27,186 bases of DNA from a virus: IMG/VR virus record IMGVR_UViG_3300023278_002664, positions 2,833-30,018 of that record. One strand, 5' to 3'. The notes beneath the pieces were generated by a model. The model was not told the DNA's origin, did no database searches, and worked only from the letters and a program-made list of their open reading frames with translations. Position numbers and translations under genes: made by a program. Shown one piece after another: positions 11,601 through 18,533 of this stretch. Positions within the stretch are counted from its first letter, which is position 1. Every line of letters starts with the position of its first letter.

Positions 11601-11614
11601 AGTGCCAATCATAG
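5651..11614 (+). CDS. Giant polyvalent protein: ADP-ribosyltransferase-like + HExxH metallopeptidase + EIQSD-type domain, 1987 aa
   Basis: Domain order seen: an N-terminal module (1-60, MGLACKI) shared with the 1933-aa protein; helical linkers; two copies of VLFQRDT at 701-707 and 804-810; and an ADP-ribosyltransferase-like domain at about 862-995. The latter has WHGT (H867), GTYFG (Y895) and QYLVFD (Q981 where polyvalent ART domains usually have Glu). Next is a zinc metallopeptidase-like domain with HEFGH at 1053-1057, a candidate third ligand at E1103/E1104, and a following DLWN helix at about 1130. Last is a large polyvalent-associated domain with FGHTRVW (1358-1364) and EIQSD (1376-1380), a helix at about 1650-1690, and an end piece with YEKTIDFF at about 1896-1930. 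An acidic insert splits it. The start follows aaaaattataaATG. The stop is TAG, with an in-frame TAA two codons later. Polyvalent proteins are thought to enter the host with phage DNA and modify targets. Here that role is inferred, and the substrates are unknown. Confidence 0.7.
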   Translation: MGLACKIVRTDSGVLALNEQGKVSNLYLDLLSFFQNDEKALNFWALTHTDEFKTAFGGRSDNMSVEDVVAFANAVQIEESELSPSERHEVKSIMESNNIGDLQELSNTLNSIFKPNGFIDLDIDAAIESGMYNQEDLKNINLTEINSLLNKIEGDLQKGRNFTVVPSQDDVAVIDETKKTILGTSFQLSRTDIDNDIIPRIESFTPDVIEEVIQNSDFQTYVDKFNTDEEFKNKEIERFSKLSSVPVLSFIGDQITDENISYHDQLLNTIPAEFDIVDIESDLDFIEEIPAENWVNSPNEIINVLREVEQTLAKNNIDLVGLSNLYNNREQVLSLITPLKNMIRNTNDVTILEFARAHDTVFPPSENRLVRVIPEKYKGLNVVSLNIRKTDAELYREHGLIKLEEGLYHKVQRMDNTMAAYEYLYRQLVDGKMTIPSQYITVKDYKNPSNKVEVLKGITNYVNARETGITSEFQEEISLYQLVFDHNPIQKQDFRKLSTIRTNEEYLKGDFVADFYNYVLNEKLNDTPMYREVLSKFKFTNADIVIDGYISSLDGINMQQELEDYLKLKNGTSYEFLFNNGEGYLLEDFEAVNNPESVQPYKGEIVKDGDYVITNPQSDMFVNYDGQLYRKVGKSLNADLYLKILEVSRPVYNTAEANFEYNREEARAMLDAYQNGIDSQKISFQEFNERLEKAETSPTAVLFQRDTTWQQVADLEISQKGLNNLRTSIRNRDRDSYTAEILDEVYKAMKGEDFNLPFELDFLADGITYNDVYNLLMQDEIFETGTDIKNFISNRLSSLKPSSVLFQRDTVEKVEATPKIITDAVLTKLQETGLANKVFAMTSEEINAKLEEIGLTEEVRKQIIAWHGTQNPAKNLKKKDFKNQIKYGDLLSGTYFGNKTIAAGFSGIFKGSTLFKAKIDEAGFETIDMKKTTPMGTEELIEVIGQERYDDLLAKKNSGEIKGIILENTYEKNYPIGTTTQYLVFDSQTITVLDKYVGDRLEEEVMDSFGIVYDPKNLSFSTESLTVTPNGFVYNGDVYLNTDNPRILNTQIHEFGHLFNFWAKENRPNLYRKGIQLVQEQGQEYIDKVKESQPNLEGERLYEEALTQLIGDKGELVVNKERKSAIGQWLTDLWNSIKNALGITQYTAEELENITLEEFAEAVAVDMLKGTKFQTSEYTIQPLLDEMFAKKKGKMVNVQTINQILNQPTTKAIEKEIIREVLNLEGFRGKTQIPFDEFKGEVNARIMPLDVIESKTYSDYGSDNVGVDVGFSSTNIYNSKLDHQIDGHFKVDFDKNLDGIEFRIVTQSGIHYVVDKNSIITPDNIEEEAYFMSPSLEMVKFIWIENYYKTRKINSGQFGHTRVWRESGTKDSYVAEIQSDSYQNAKAVDMVLTNYKNNPQDLNSKQKPIYKKIKEAEKLINDIESSALDTEEHKVKELYDNISQTLKSINEDKQIIKNLKKSIEEAKQENRPFDAIENQLYIVEDRLNRKEIVAKSYMQLVIGDKVEPIYLEKESFSDSYVLPYQNISFRFNEYIKFPGRPELEQKIAKLKDAQMTVRNNRDYDRIESEISDLNEELRKRSYLYRLQNSGEVFTSLEDAVSYYEKNILPTIKPDKQLYTKYFNAKKDLPNLKNSLLDNASLRDKQFIAHRKNYTERLLREEIKRNAELGMETLAIPTPRTLALIEGYVSADELNLQPYVITKINSRYSDLLENGDTIEYLDEEYTVFNTNSTNFEAVPTDKINQFNIDDFVNQEADFYADNDSSEVYSELKDKDLFTKESWDEFKESSNYEYLLPELEDISELIDEESETYRLDKDKIYDAIREYHFEYIWSEGVTATLENQGYTVLYEDDYTIYTTEYNVYPEILQQPDQYAEAASVEEFNMEDIDENYQGILKRYEKTIDFFKKERGENIETITDSKGNEWVRTKLTSEDAISPVIAFQIETPSVKNIPNIISNKKSDIATTIESSFEMLTPTEEETRNKVECQS

Positions 11615-11654
11615 TATGATTAATAATCAATTTTAAATTAAGGGCACAATTACT

Positions 11655-11662
11655 TAAATTTG
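11655..11662 (+). promoter_or_regulatory. Bacteroidota-type -7 promoter element upstream of the 251-aa gene
   Basis: TAAATTTG matches the Bacteroidota -7 consensus TAnnTTTG exactly. It lies in the largest intergenic gap of the plus-strand block (53 nt). A weak -33 candidate, TTTT/TTTA, lies 19-20 nt upstream at 11631-11635. The expected transcription start is at about 11667-11669, at or beside the first ATG (11668). That makes the mRNA leaderless, or the true start the second ATG at 11695. Confidence 0.5.
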
Positions 11663-11667
11663 TAGCT

Positions 11668-12423
11668 ATGGAAAAAGAGGGGGATAAAATTATAATGAGG
11701 TCTAATAGATTGCAAGGAGTTCAAAAGTCCTTCAATAACTTAGAGATGGTCTCCTCTGTAAGGGTAACCGTTACTAAACTTACATCTAAAATTTTCAAGG
11801 AAAAGGGGATAGCCTACATTGGAACAAGGGAGTCTCTTAGCGTAGGAGATGTTATCCAAGTGGGTAACTTTTCTATTTTGTATAAAGTTGTTAAACATCA
11901 AAGTAAAACAGATGATAAAGGCAATGTTTATAGAATAAAAAGAGTTGACGGGTTTAATATTACAGGCCTTGATATCGATGGAACAGAAGTTGGTCAAAAG
12001 GTAATTATTAAAAACAGAAGGTCATACCAAGATATCTTTAATGATTTTGGTGATTTCAACGAGCCACCATGTGAGCCTGAAAAAGATTTAATGTGTGGTT
12101 ACGAGGAAAAGGAATGCCCAATAATACCTGCAGCACAACCTACACCAGAACCGGAGCCAACACCTCAAATTTTTCAATACGCTTTAACAGTTCCTGCTAT
12201 ATCATCTGCAGCAGATGGGACTTTCTCATATATAGATGAGACAGGTACCCCTAGAGAATATATTATACCTTTTACAAAATTCCCTTCTCAAATAGTATTT
12301 TGTGCAGAGTATGGTAGCATAAAGTTTAATGGTTCACCTTATTACGCAAATAATGAACCTTGTCCAACACCACCATGTTCTGCTGTAGCAGATTTAACTT
12401 TAGAGCGTGTAGGAGATTGTTAA
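11668..12423 (+). CDS. Cys- and Pro-rich two-domain protein of unknown function, 251 aa (possible virion protein)
   Basis: Not recognised. The N-terminal half (about 20-130) is beta-rich and basic. A Cys-rich patch follows (PCEPEK, MCGYEEKECP), then a Pro/Glu linker (PTPEPEPTPQ). A second beta-rich domain of about 85 residues contains CAEYGSIKF and ends PCPTPPC...GDC. The linker plus two beta domains suits a structural or surface-exposed virion protein, but this is inference. It sits between two giant virion-type genes and probably has its own promoter (11655-11662). Two starts are possible: the ATG at 11668, which the promoter would make leaderless, and the ATG at 11695 (242 aa). The sequence before 11695, aaaattataATG, closely resembles that before the 1987-aa gene, so the shorter form is a serious alternative. 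Confidence 0.7.
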   Translation: MEKEGDKIIMRSNRLQGVQKSFNNLEMVSSVRVTVTKLTSKIFKEKGIAYIGTRESLSVGDVIQVGNFSILYKVVKHQSKTDDKGNVYRIKRVDGFNITGLDIDGTEVGQKVIIKNRRSYQDIFNDFGDFNEPPCEPEKDLMCGYEEKECPIIPAAQPTPEPEPTPQIFQYALTVPAISSAADGTFSYIDETGTPREYIIPFTKFPSQIVFCAEYGSIKFNGSPYYANNEPCPTPPCSAVADLTLERVGDC

Positions 12424-12448
12424 AAACCAATAATTATTATAGTAAAAT

Positions 12449-15400
12449 ATGGCTTGTTCAATAAAAAGAGATTCGAATAATAATATAACTGAGGTTCTTG
12501 CACCAAACGGTCAAAAATCGAAGTTATTTGAAGAAATTCAGACAAATGTATTTGTTGGTACAAATGATTTAGCTGCTAACATTTTAACTAGCTCTTATGC
12601 AGATAGTATGGAGAAGTTATTTGAAGGTGCTGAAAATAATGTATACGATACAAAGGAGCCAAAAGTATTTTATCAAGATAGTAAAGGTGCTATATTTGAA
12701 GATATAGAGGGTCTAATTATAGATGGCCAAAAGGGACCGGTAACAATAGGCTTCAGACACCCCAAGAATGACATATTCTTACCCAAAGCAAAGTTCGATA
12801 TTTCAAAAGGAACAATGAATAGTTTTATTGTTTCCCAAATCGAACAAGGATTTTTATCACCAAAGAAAGTTGTTAAAGAGGATAACTCAACAAGATTACA
12901 AGGAAAAGGTAATTACAAAACAACAAGAAAAGTTATGGCCAAAGCCTTCAGATTTGAAGCAATGGTTGAAATGGGAATGGGTAATGTTAAGGTAAACAAA
13001 GATGGTGAGATAGAAATGCCTGCCCCAAAAGATTACGTTACAGGAATCAGAGAAGATGGAACAATAGAGGTATTCAGAGATATTGATATCCCACAAAAGA
13101 TACAAGAAAACGATTTTATTAACGCCTCATCTCTTATAGCTAGACACAAGGCTAAATATAATAATCCAAGACCATTTAAAGTTGGGCAAAGAAAAGATTC
13201 AAAACCGGAGGAAGTAAGTGCGCTAAAAGCATCATTATTCTCTTTCTTAGAGAGAATGGGATTCAATACAACTACTCTTGATGAGTATAGAAAAAACTAT
13301 AAAACAAAATATGGAAAAGATCCTGATGTAAATGCTATTGCAGATTTAGCTAACAGAGTAGTTGCTTTATCAGAGGGTAGAGATATTACAGAGGACTTAA
13401 CAGAAGAAGTAGCTCACATTGCTATTGCCGCTTACAATGAGCAAAACAGTATAGTAACCGCTATTGCCAATGTACATTTAACACCGGAGTACAAAGAATA
13501 CTCTGAGTACTATCGTGACCTATACGGAAGACAAAAAGATGAAAATGGTAATCCAATTTATCAAGGTCAAAAACTAGAGGAGCAAGTAAGAAAAGAGGTA
13601 TTAGGAAAAGTTTTAGCTAGAGAAATTAAAGAACAATTCGTTACAGAGGGTAAGACAGAAGATAAATTAACTTTAACAGAAAAACTAAGAGACCTTTGGA
13701 ACAATTTCACAAACTGGGTATTAGGAAGATCAAGTGCTTATAATAGACAGGTTATCAATAACCTTAACAGAAAAATTGCTCAAAGTATATTAAATAATAA
13801 TTTAGCTGAATTTAATATAGATTTTTCTAGTAACGATTTCTTTTACAATGCAACTCAAGAGGACCCAAAGAATTTAGACCCAGAGTTAAAAACATTAAGA
13901 AAAACATTAATTGATTTACATACTCAATTATTAAATAAACCAACACCGAATCAATCAAAGTTAGATAAAGTTCTTGATGATATGACAACAGCTGATGCCC
14001 TTAGCGCATTAGCAACTATTATCAAAACAGCAAATACTTTAGAGAATCAAACTTCCGAGAATGTAAAGCAATCAGAGGCAAATAATGAATTATACTCTAC
14101 TCTTGATCAAATAACATTCTCGGCTCTAGAATATAACATAATTCCACTCCTAAGGTCTGCTAGACTAAAACTAGATGAAACAGATTACAAAGGGGATGAA
14201 ATGTTAAAAAAGAAGATTAAAGATACTATAAAATCGATTGAAGAAGTTGATAGAAAACATAGCCTTATCAGCCCAAAAATGGTACAAGATAATAAGGAGT
14301 ATGTTAAAAAACTAGTAGATGAGAGAATAGAGGGCCGGTCTTTAACAGAAGAGCAAAAGGAATCTATACTTGCACAAGTTGAAGGTGGGATGGTTGACTT
14401 GAATTTCTTTTCAACAACCTTTGGTCTTGCAACAAACATGAATAATGCTTTGGTAGGATTAGCTACCACTAAGGCACAAGAGATGTATGATGAAGCTAAT
14501 GAGGAGACAATCGCAGTAGCAAATCCAATAATTGAGGATATTTACGAAAGGGGGCTTCAAAAATATCAACAAAATATTGTAATGAAAACAAGTGATGGTA
14601 AGAACTCTTACTACTATTTTTCTCCTATAGATTGGGTTAAATATGATGAGGCACTTGAAGATTTACGTGTGGGATTATTAGCAGATATTTTAGAAGTAGA
14701 CCCAAAAGAAATTAAAAAAAGAAGAGCAAATAAGGAGACTGTAAAAGATATTATAAATAACGATAATAAACTAGTAGAATTTAGGGATAAGTACGCTGAA
14801 GCAAAAAAGGCTTTAAGAGAGAAGCCAATGACAGAGGCTTACGAGGAACAAAAAAAGGAGGTATACGATAGGGCAGATTTATCTGACTTCACCATGACTG
14901 TTTTAAAAAACATGAGCAGTCGTAGATTTGCAGAAAACAGAAAGTTTAGACAACCAGATGGTACAATAGACAAAAGCTCTCAAACAGAAGGTGAAAAAAT
15001 CGCTGAGTTAGATATGCTCAGAGAGTTCAGACAATATAGAGATGCATACGATGAGTACGGTAATCTTAAAGAGGGGTTAAGAGTAGTAAAATATAATGAG
15101 TTAACTCAACAAGAAAAAGATGCTTTACCTTATAAAGTTGATAGTGGGTATACAGGAGATATAGTTACCTTGGCCAAAGGTATGACAAAGGAAAATCTAA
15201 TCGATGATTCAAGAGTTGCACTAGATATGTCAAACCTTAACATGATATATAGAGAAATGTTAAGAGATGAGACAAAATCTACAAATGTATCCGTAGCATT
15301 TAGAGAAAAACTTATTGAGGAAGAGAAGAGGTTCGGTAATTCTGCAGCATGGATGTTGTCCAATTCTTCTGTTGGATTAAATGACAGATTCTATGAGACA

Positions 15401-18250
15401 CTTGGAGAAATAGCTTCATTTGACGAAAGAGTAAAAAGATATGTTAACGCAATAGAAGACAGCGCAGAAAGAAGAAAGAAACAAGACTTACTTGATGAGT
15501 ATACAGAACTACAAAGAAAAAGAAAAGCACTCTTAAAACAAAATAGAGATAACAGGGAAAGGTTAAATACAGATGCCTATAACATGGATGGCAAAACTAG
15601 ACAAGCTATTCGTGAAATAGAAAATGAAATCATTATCACTAGGAGAGCTCTAGAATTACCAAAAGAGTTTTTCGAGGAAGAGTTTGAATCAGCGGATACG
15701 GTAAGACAACTTACAGATGATTTCTACTTAATGAAAGAAGAATCTGGCTCATCTATTTTTGACTTTTCTTTAGAGCATATGGCCGAAGAGAAGAAAAGAA
15801 GAGTTAGAGAATTTGGATATGTCGTTGAGGATATCTTTATGGGTAAAAGATCACGAGTAAAACCTCAATTTGAATCATTCATAGATGATATAATAACTAA
15901 AGGATTAATAAAGGGTAAGACACAAAGTGAAGCCATACAAATACTAAAGGATGAGTATGCTAAAGCTAATGTAAGTAGTTACTTCCAAAGATTCGAACCG
16001 GTTGGATATACATCTGCAATAAACGCAATTAAAAAGGGAGAAATAAAAGGGTCAGATTTATTTGATGAAACAAAGAGAGATGCTCTAATTGAAAAGTACC
16101 CGGCTTTAGAATTTATAGAGGTGACACCTGATTATACTTGGTTACAAGATGTGAATAAGGCAGAATTCGTAAACCAAAATTATAAGAAAGATGGATATTA
16201 CGACCAACCACTTTTACCAAAATTCCTAAACGATGAATTCTTTGAAAGATATGGTATCAGAAAGGAAGACTATATAAATAGTGAAACTAGTGGAATTGGA
16301 AACTTAGTAGCAACTAAAAACAAAGATGAGTTTGATTTATTGAAGAAGATGATTGAACTCAATGAAATGACTATTGAGAATCATAAGGATACCGGAAGTG
16401 TTAATCCTTACATGAGACCTCAAATGTCACTTACTCGATTAGAAAAAATTACTGGTGTTATTTCTACTAAAACCGTTTCAACAGCCAAAGAGACATTGAA
16501 TGATTTAATCACAAACAGAGTTGATGAGAAAGTGTATGGTGAGCAAATAGAGGGAGTAGGAAACTTATCTGACGAATTAGATATTGGGGTAATACCTAAA
16601 TACTTCCAACAAAAACTAAAAAACGAGGAAGAACAATCTAATAACATTATACAGTCAGCTCTATTAAACTTTAAGCAATCTAATATATATAAGTCAAGAG
16701 TTGCTGTAGAAAGAGATTTAAAGGCTATACAAACCCAAATTTCTCAGCAAGGTTTCAGAAAAAGAGGAGGGGTGGCTGGAAAGTTTAAGATAACTAAAAA
16801 GAAACAAGTATCTAATTACTATAAATTCATAAAAGAGTTTAATGATTATCACCTATACGGTATTAAGCAAAGTATGAATATGACAACTAGTATATTGGGT
16901 AGAGAGGTAGATCTTACTAATGTTATTAGTGCATTCCAAGGATTTGTAAGATTCTCAAACTTAGCTTTTAACCCAATAGTTGATGCAACTTCTGCGACAA
17001 CAGGTGTATTAACAAACTTTACTGATAGGTTAGCTAAGGATTTATATAGTCCAGACTCTGCCAATAGAGCATTTAAGGTTACATCTCAGCTAATGGGGGA
17101 CTACATCAAAGAATCCGGTGTAGTAGATAAGAAGTCAAAAATATTCTTAATCACAGAACACTTTGGATTATCCGATTTTAAAACAAAAATAGACAATACA
17201 GCGTTTTCTAGAGGAATGAGATTTTTAGGAAGATCTGATTTTGCTTTATCTAAATTAGCCAACGTTCCAATTACACAAAGAAACTTAATATTAACATTGA
17301 TGGATACTAGATTTGTCGATGGTAAGTTTATGGATTTTAATGAGTTCAAAAGAAAGATGGTTCTTGAGGACGAAAAAATTAGTAGAAAAGGAATTGAAAG
17401 CAGATGGAAAAAATACGCTAAAGATTCCTTATTCGATAACATAGAGATAACTGGAAGAAATGTAAAATATAATTCTAGATTTGCGGAGAAGTTCGATAAC
17501 CCACAAGAGGAATTTAAAAAGATATCTAGAGATGTATCTAGAAGAACAAGACAGATAAACGAAAGAGCAGATGGTGTAATCAACGAGATAGACCAAACAA
17601 TTGCACAAAGAAATGTTCTCCTGAACACACTTATGATGCACTCCGGATGGTTACCAATACTTCTTACAAAAAGGTTCAAGGGAAGACAATACAACTTTGA
17701 CTTGAATAAATTTGAAGAGGGTCACTATCGCTCTTTAGGTAATTTTATAGCAGACTCCATTTCAGGAGCAAGAAAGAATGGAATTAAGGGTATACAAGAT
17801 GCTTATGCATCTTTAGAGGAAGATCAGAAATCGAATGTAAGAAGAACTACTATGGAATTTGGACTAATGCTTACATTATTATCATTGGGAGAACTTATAT
17901 TCTCATTAGACGATGACGATGATGACACATTCGTTGAAGATTTTGCAAAATACACTTACTTAAGAACTGTATCAGAATATAACACTACAACTATATTTGG
18001 TATTATTAAGGAAACAATTTCAAAAGCAAAATCACCATTAGTAGCAATCAGAACTATTGAAGCAATAGAGCCACTTAGTTTAACAGTGAGTTTATTTGAT
18101 TTTGATGAAGAAACTGGAGAGTGGGAATTTTGGAAAAAATTAAGAAAAAATACCATACTAAAAAGAAGGCAACAATTAGGAGATTTAGACACACAGATAA
18201 ACTCTTACAAACACTTTAATGAAGGAACATTATTTAACTTATCAGATTAA
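12449..18250 (+). CDS. Giant virion-type protein with N-terminal polyvalent module and degenerate metallopeptidase-like domain, 1933 aa
   Basis: Residues 1-60 (MACSIKR, SKLFEEI, NDLAANI) align by eye with the N-terminus of the 1987-aa protein. Residues 318-323 read TEEVAH. With the surrounding helices and a later DLWNNF helix (about 413-426), this looks like the HEFGH domain of the 1987-aa protein with the first zinc-binding His replaced by Glu, so it is probably non-catalytic. The middle is long, charged and helical. Near the C-terminus are HSGWLPILLTKRF and a downstream EEGHY (about 1728-1760), a hydrophobic segment (about 1803-1820) and six consecutive Asp (1821-1826). To my recollection this C-terminal layout is common in giant proteins of crAss-like and related Bacteroidota phages. 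The function is unknown. Packaging in the virion with the other giant proteins is inferred from size and clustering. Confidence 0.6.
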   Translation: MACSIKRDSNNNITEVLAPNGQKSKLFEEIQTNVFVGTNDLAANILTSSYADSMEKLFEGAENNVYDTKEPKVFYQDSKGAIFEDIEGLIIDGQKGPVTIGFRHPKNDIFLPKAKFDISKGTMNSFIVSQIEQGFLSPKKVVKEDNSTRLQGKGNYKTTRKVMAKAFRFEAMVEMGMGNVKVNKDGEIEMPAPKDYVTGIREDGTIEVFRDIDIPQKIQENDFINASSLIARHKAKYNNPRPFKVGQRKDSKPEEVSALKASLFSFLERMGFNTTTLDEYRKNYKTKYGKDPDVNAIADLANRVVALSEGRDITEDLTEEVAHIAIAAYNEQNSIVTAIANVHLTPEYKEYSEYYRDLYGRQKDENGNPIYQGQKLEEQVRKEVLGKVLAREIKEQFVTEGKTEDKLTLTEKLRDLWNNFTNWVLGRSSAYNRQVINNLNRKIAQSILNNNLAEFNIDFSSNDFFYNATQEDPKNLDPELKTLRKTLIDLHTQLLNKPTPNQSKLDKVLDDMTTADALSALATIIKTANTLENQTSENVKQSEANNELYSTLDQITFSALEYNIIPLLRSARLKLDETDYKGDEMLKKKIKDTIKSIEEVDRKHSLISPKMVQDNKEYVKKLVDERIEGRSLTEEQKESILAQVEGGMVDLNFFSTTFGLATNMNNALVGLATTKAQEMYDEANEETIAVANPIIEDIYERGLQKYQQNIVMKTSDGKNSYYYFSPIDWVKYDEALEDLRVGLLADILEVDPKEIKKRRANKETVKDIINNDNKLVEFRDKYAEAKKALREKPMTEAYEEQKKEVYDRADLSDFTMTVLKNMSSRRFAENRKFRQPDGTIDKSSQTEGEKIAELDMLREFRQYRDAYDEYGNLKEGLRVVKYNELTQQEKDALPYKVDSGYTGDIVTLAKGMTKENLIDDSRVALDMSNLNMIYREMLRDETKSTNVSVAFREKLIEEEKRFGNSAAWMLSNSSVGLNDRFYETLGEIASFDERVKRYVNAIEDSAERRKKQDLLDEYTELQRKRKALLKQNRDNRERLNTDAYNMDGKTRQAIREIENEIIITRRALELPKEFFEEEFESADTVRQLTDDFYLMKEESGSSIFDFSLEHMAEEKKRRVREFGYVVEDIFMGKRSRVKPQFESFIDDIITKGLIKGKTQSEAIQILKDEYAKANVSSYFQRFEPVGYTSAINAIKKGEIKGSDLFDETKRDALIEKYPALEFIEVTPDYTWLQDVNKAEFVNQNYKKDGYYDQPLLPKFLNDEFFERYGIRKEDYINSETSGIGNLVATKNKDEFDLLKKMIELNEMTIENHKDTGSVNPYMRPQMSLTRLEKITGVISTKTVSTAKETLNDLITNRVDEKVYGEQIEGVGNLSDELDIGVIPKYFQQKLKNEEEQSNNIIQSALLNFKQSNIYKSRVAVERDLKAIQTQISQQGFRKRGGVAGKFKITKKKQVSNYYKFIKEFNDYHLYGIKQSMNMTTSILGREVDLTNVISAFQGFVRFSNLAFNPIVDATSATTGVLTNFTDRLAKDLYSPDSANRAFKVTSQLMGDYIKESGVVDKKSKIFLITEHFGLSDFKTKIDNTAFSRGMRFLGRSDFALSKLANVPITQRNLILTLMDTRFVDGKFMDFNEFKRKMVLEDEKISRKGIESRWKKYAKDSLFDNIEITGRNVKYNSRFAEKFDNPQEEFKKISRDVSRRTRQINERADGVINEIDQTIAQRNVLLNTLMMHSGWLPILLTKRFKGRQYNFDLNKFEEGHYRSLGNFIADSISGARKNGIKGIQDAYASLEEDQKSNVRRTTMEFGLMLTLLSLGELIFSLDDDDDDTFVEDFAKYTYLRTVSEYNTTTIFGIIKETISKAKSPLVAIRTIEAIEPLSLTVSLFDFDEETGEWEFWKKLRKNTILKRRQQLGDLDTQINSYKHFNEGTLFNLSD

Positions 18251-18252
18251 TT

Positions 18253-18423
18253 ATGCCAGTAAGAACAGGAAAAGATACAAAAGGATGTTTTGCTAGATAC
18301 GGAAGTTCTGGGAAGAAATATCATTATACCTGTGGCAATGTTAAATCTAGAGAATCAGCAAAGAGTAAGGCGGCAAAACAAGGAAGAGCAATAGAATCAA
18401 GTAAGTGGAAAAAATCCAAGTAA
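18253..18423 (+). CDS. Small basic conserved-type phage protein, 56 aa
   Basis: A short ATG-to-TAA frame starting 2 nt after the giant gene. The product begins MPVRTGKDTKGCFARYG. It is strongly basic, with GKKYHY in the middle and an Ala/Lys/Arg helix (SRESAKSKAAKQGRAI). This layout, MPVR-GKD-KG followed by GKKYxY and SR-AAK-KAxxQGRAI, resembles a family of tiny basic proteins I associate with tailed phages and some large eukaryotic DNA viruses. Their function is not established, though binding nucleic acid is plausible from the charge. The two Cys (C12, C27) are notable for so small a protein. Tight spacing to the upstream gene indicates cotranscription. Its coding character (clean start, stop and recognisable pattern) is convincing despite its size. 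Confidence 0.75.
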   Translation: MPVRTGKDTKGCFARYGSSGKKYHYTCGNVKSRESAKSKAAKQGRAIESSKWKKSK

Positions 18424-18524
18424 CATATCAAGAAATAAAAAACGCAACTCGTCCAAATGTATACGTTAATAAAAAGAAGTATACAAGAAAGGAAAAACAT
18501 AGAAACAATTTTTTAACTAAATAA
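18405..18524 (+). CDS. Possible small basic protein, 39 aa (GTG start or frameshift product)
   Basis: An open frame in the -1 phase relative to the 56-aa gene, overlapping its last 19 nt. It ends at TAA 18522-18524, just 9 nt before the tail-spike gene. The product is very basic (RPNVYVNKKKYTRKEKHR) and looks protein-like rather than random. No ATG is available. The best start is GTG at 18405, which is unusual in this window. Alternatively, the A6 run at 18409-18414 could let ribosomes slip by -1 from the 56-aa frame into this one, giving a fusion of about 90 aa. An indel in the homopolymer is a third reading. Without this gene the stretch 18424-18533 would be empty, in a genome with almost no gaps. 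Confidence 0.4.
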   Translation: MEKIQVTYQEIKNATRPNVYVNKKKYTRKEKHRNNFLTK

Positions 18525-18533
18525 ATTTTAAAA

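Noticed and set aside
11612-11620. TAG stop of the 1987-aa gene as a sign of stop-codon reassignment (known in some crAss-like phages)
   Set aside because: Read-through would add only two codons before TAA. All other genes end in TAA or TGA, and no frame is artificially broken at TAG or TGA. The standard bacterial code explains the window.
17101-17694. 197-codon open frame on the minus strand
   Set aside because: It lies fully within the 1933-aa gene, has a low-complexity hydrophobic composition and no recognisable domain. It is a shadow frame.
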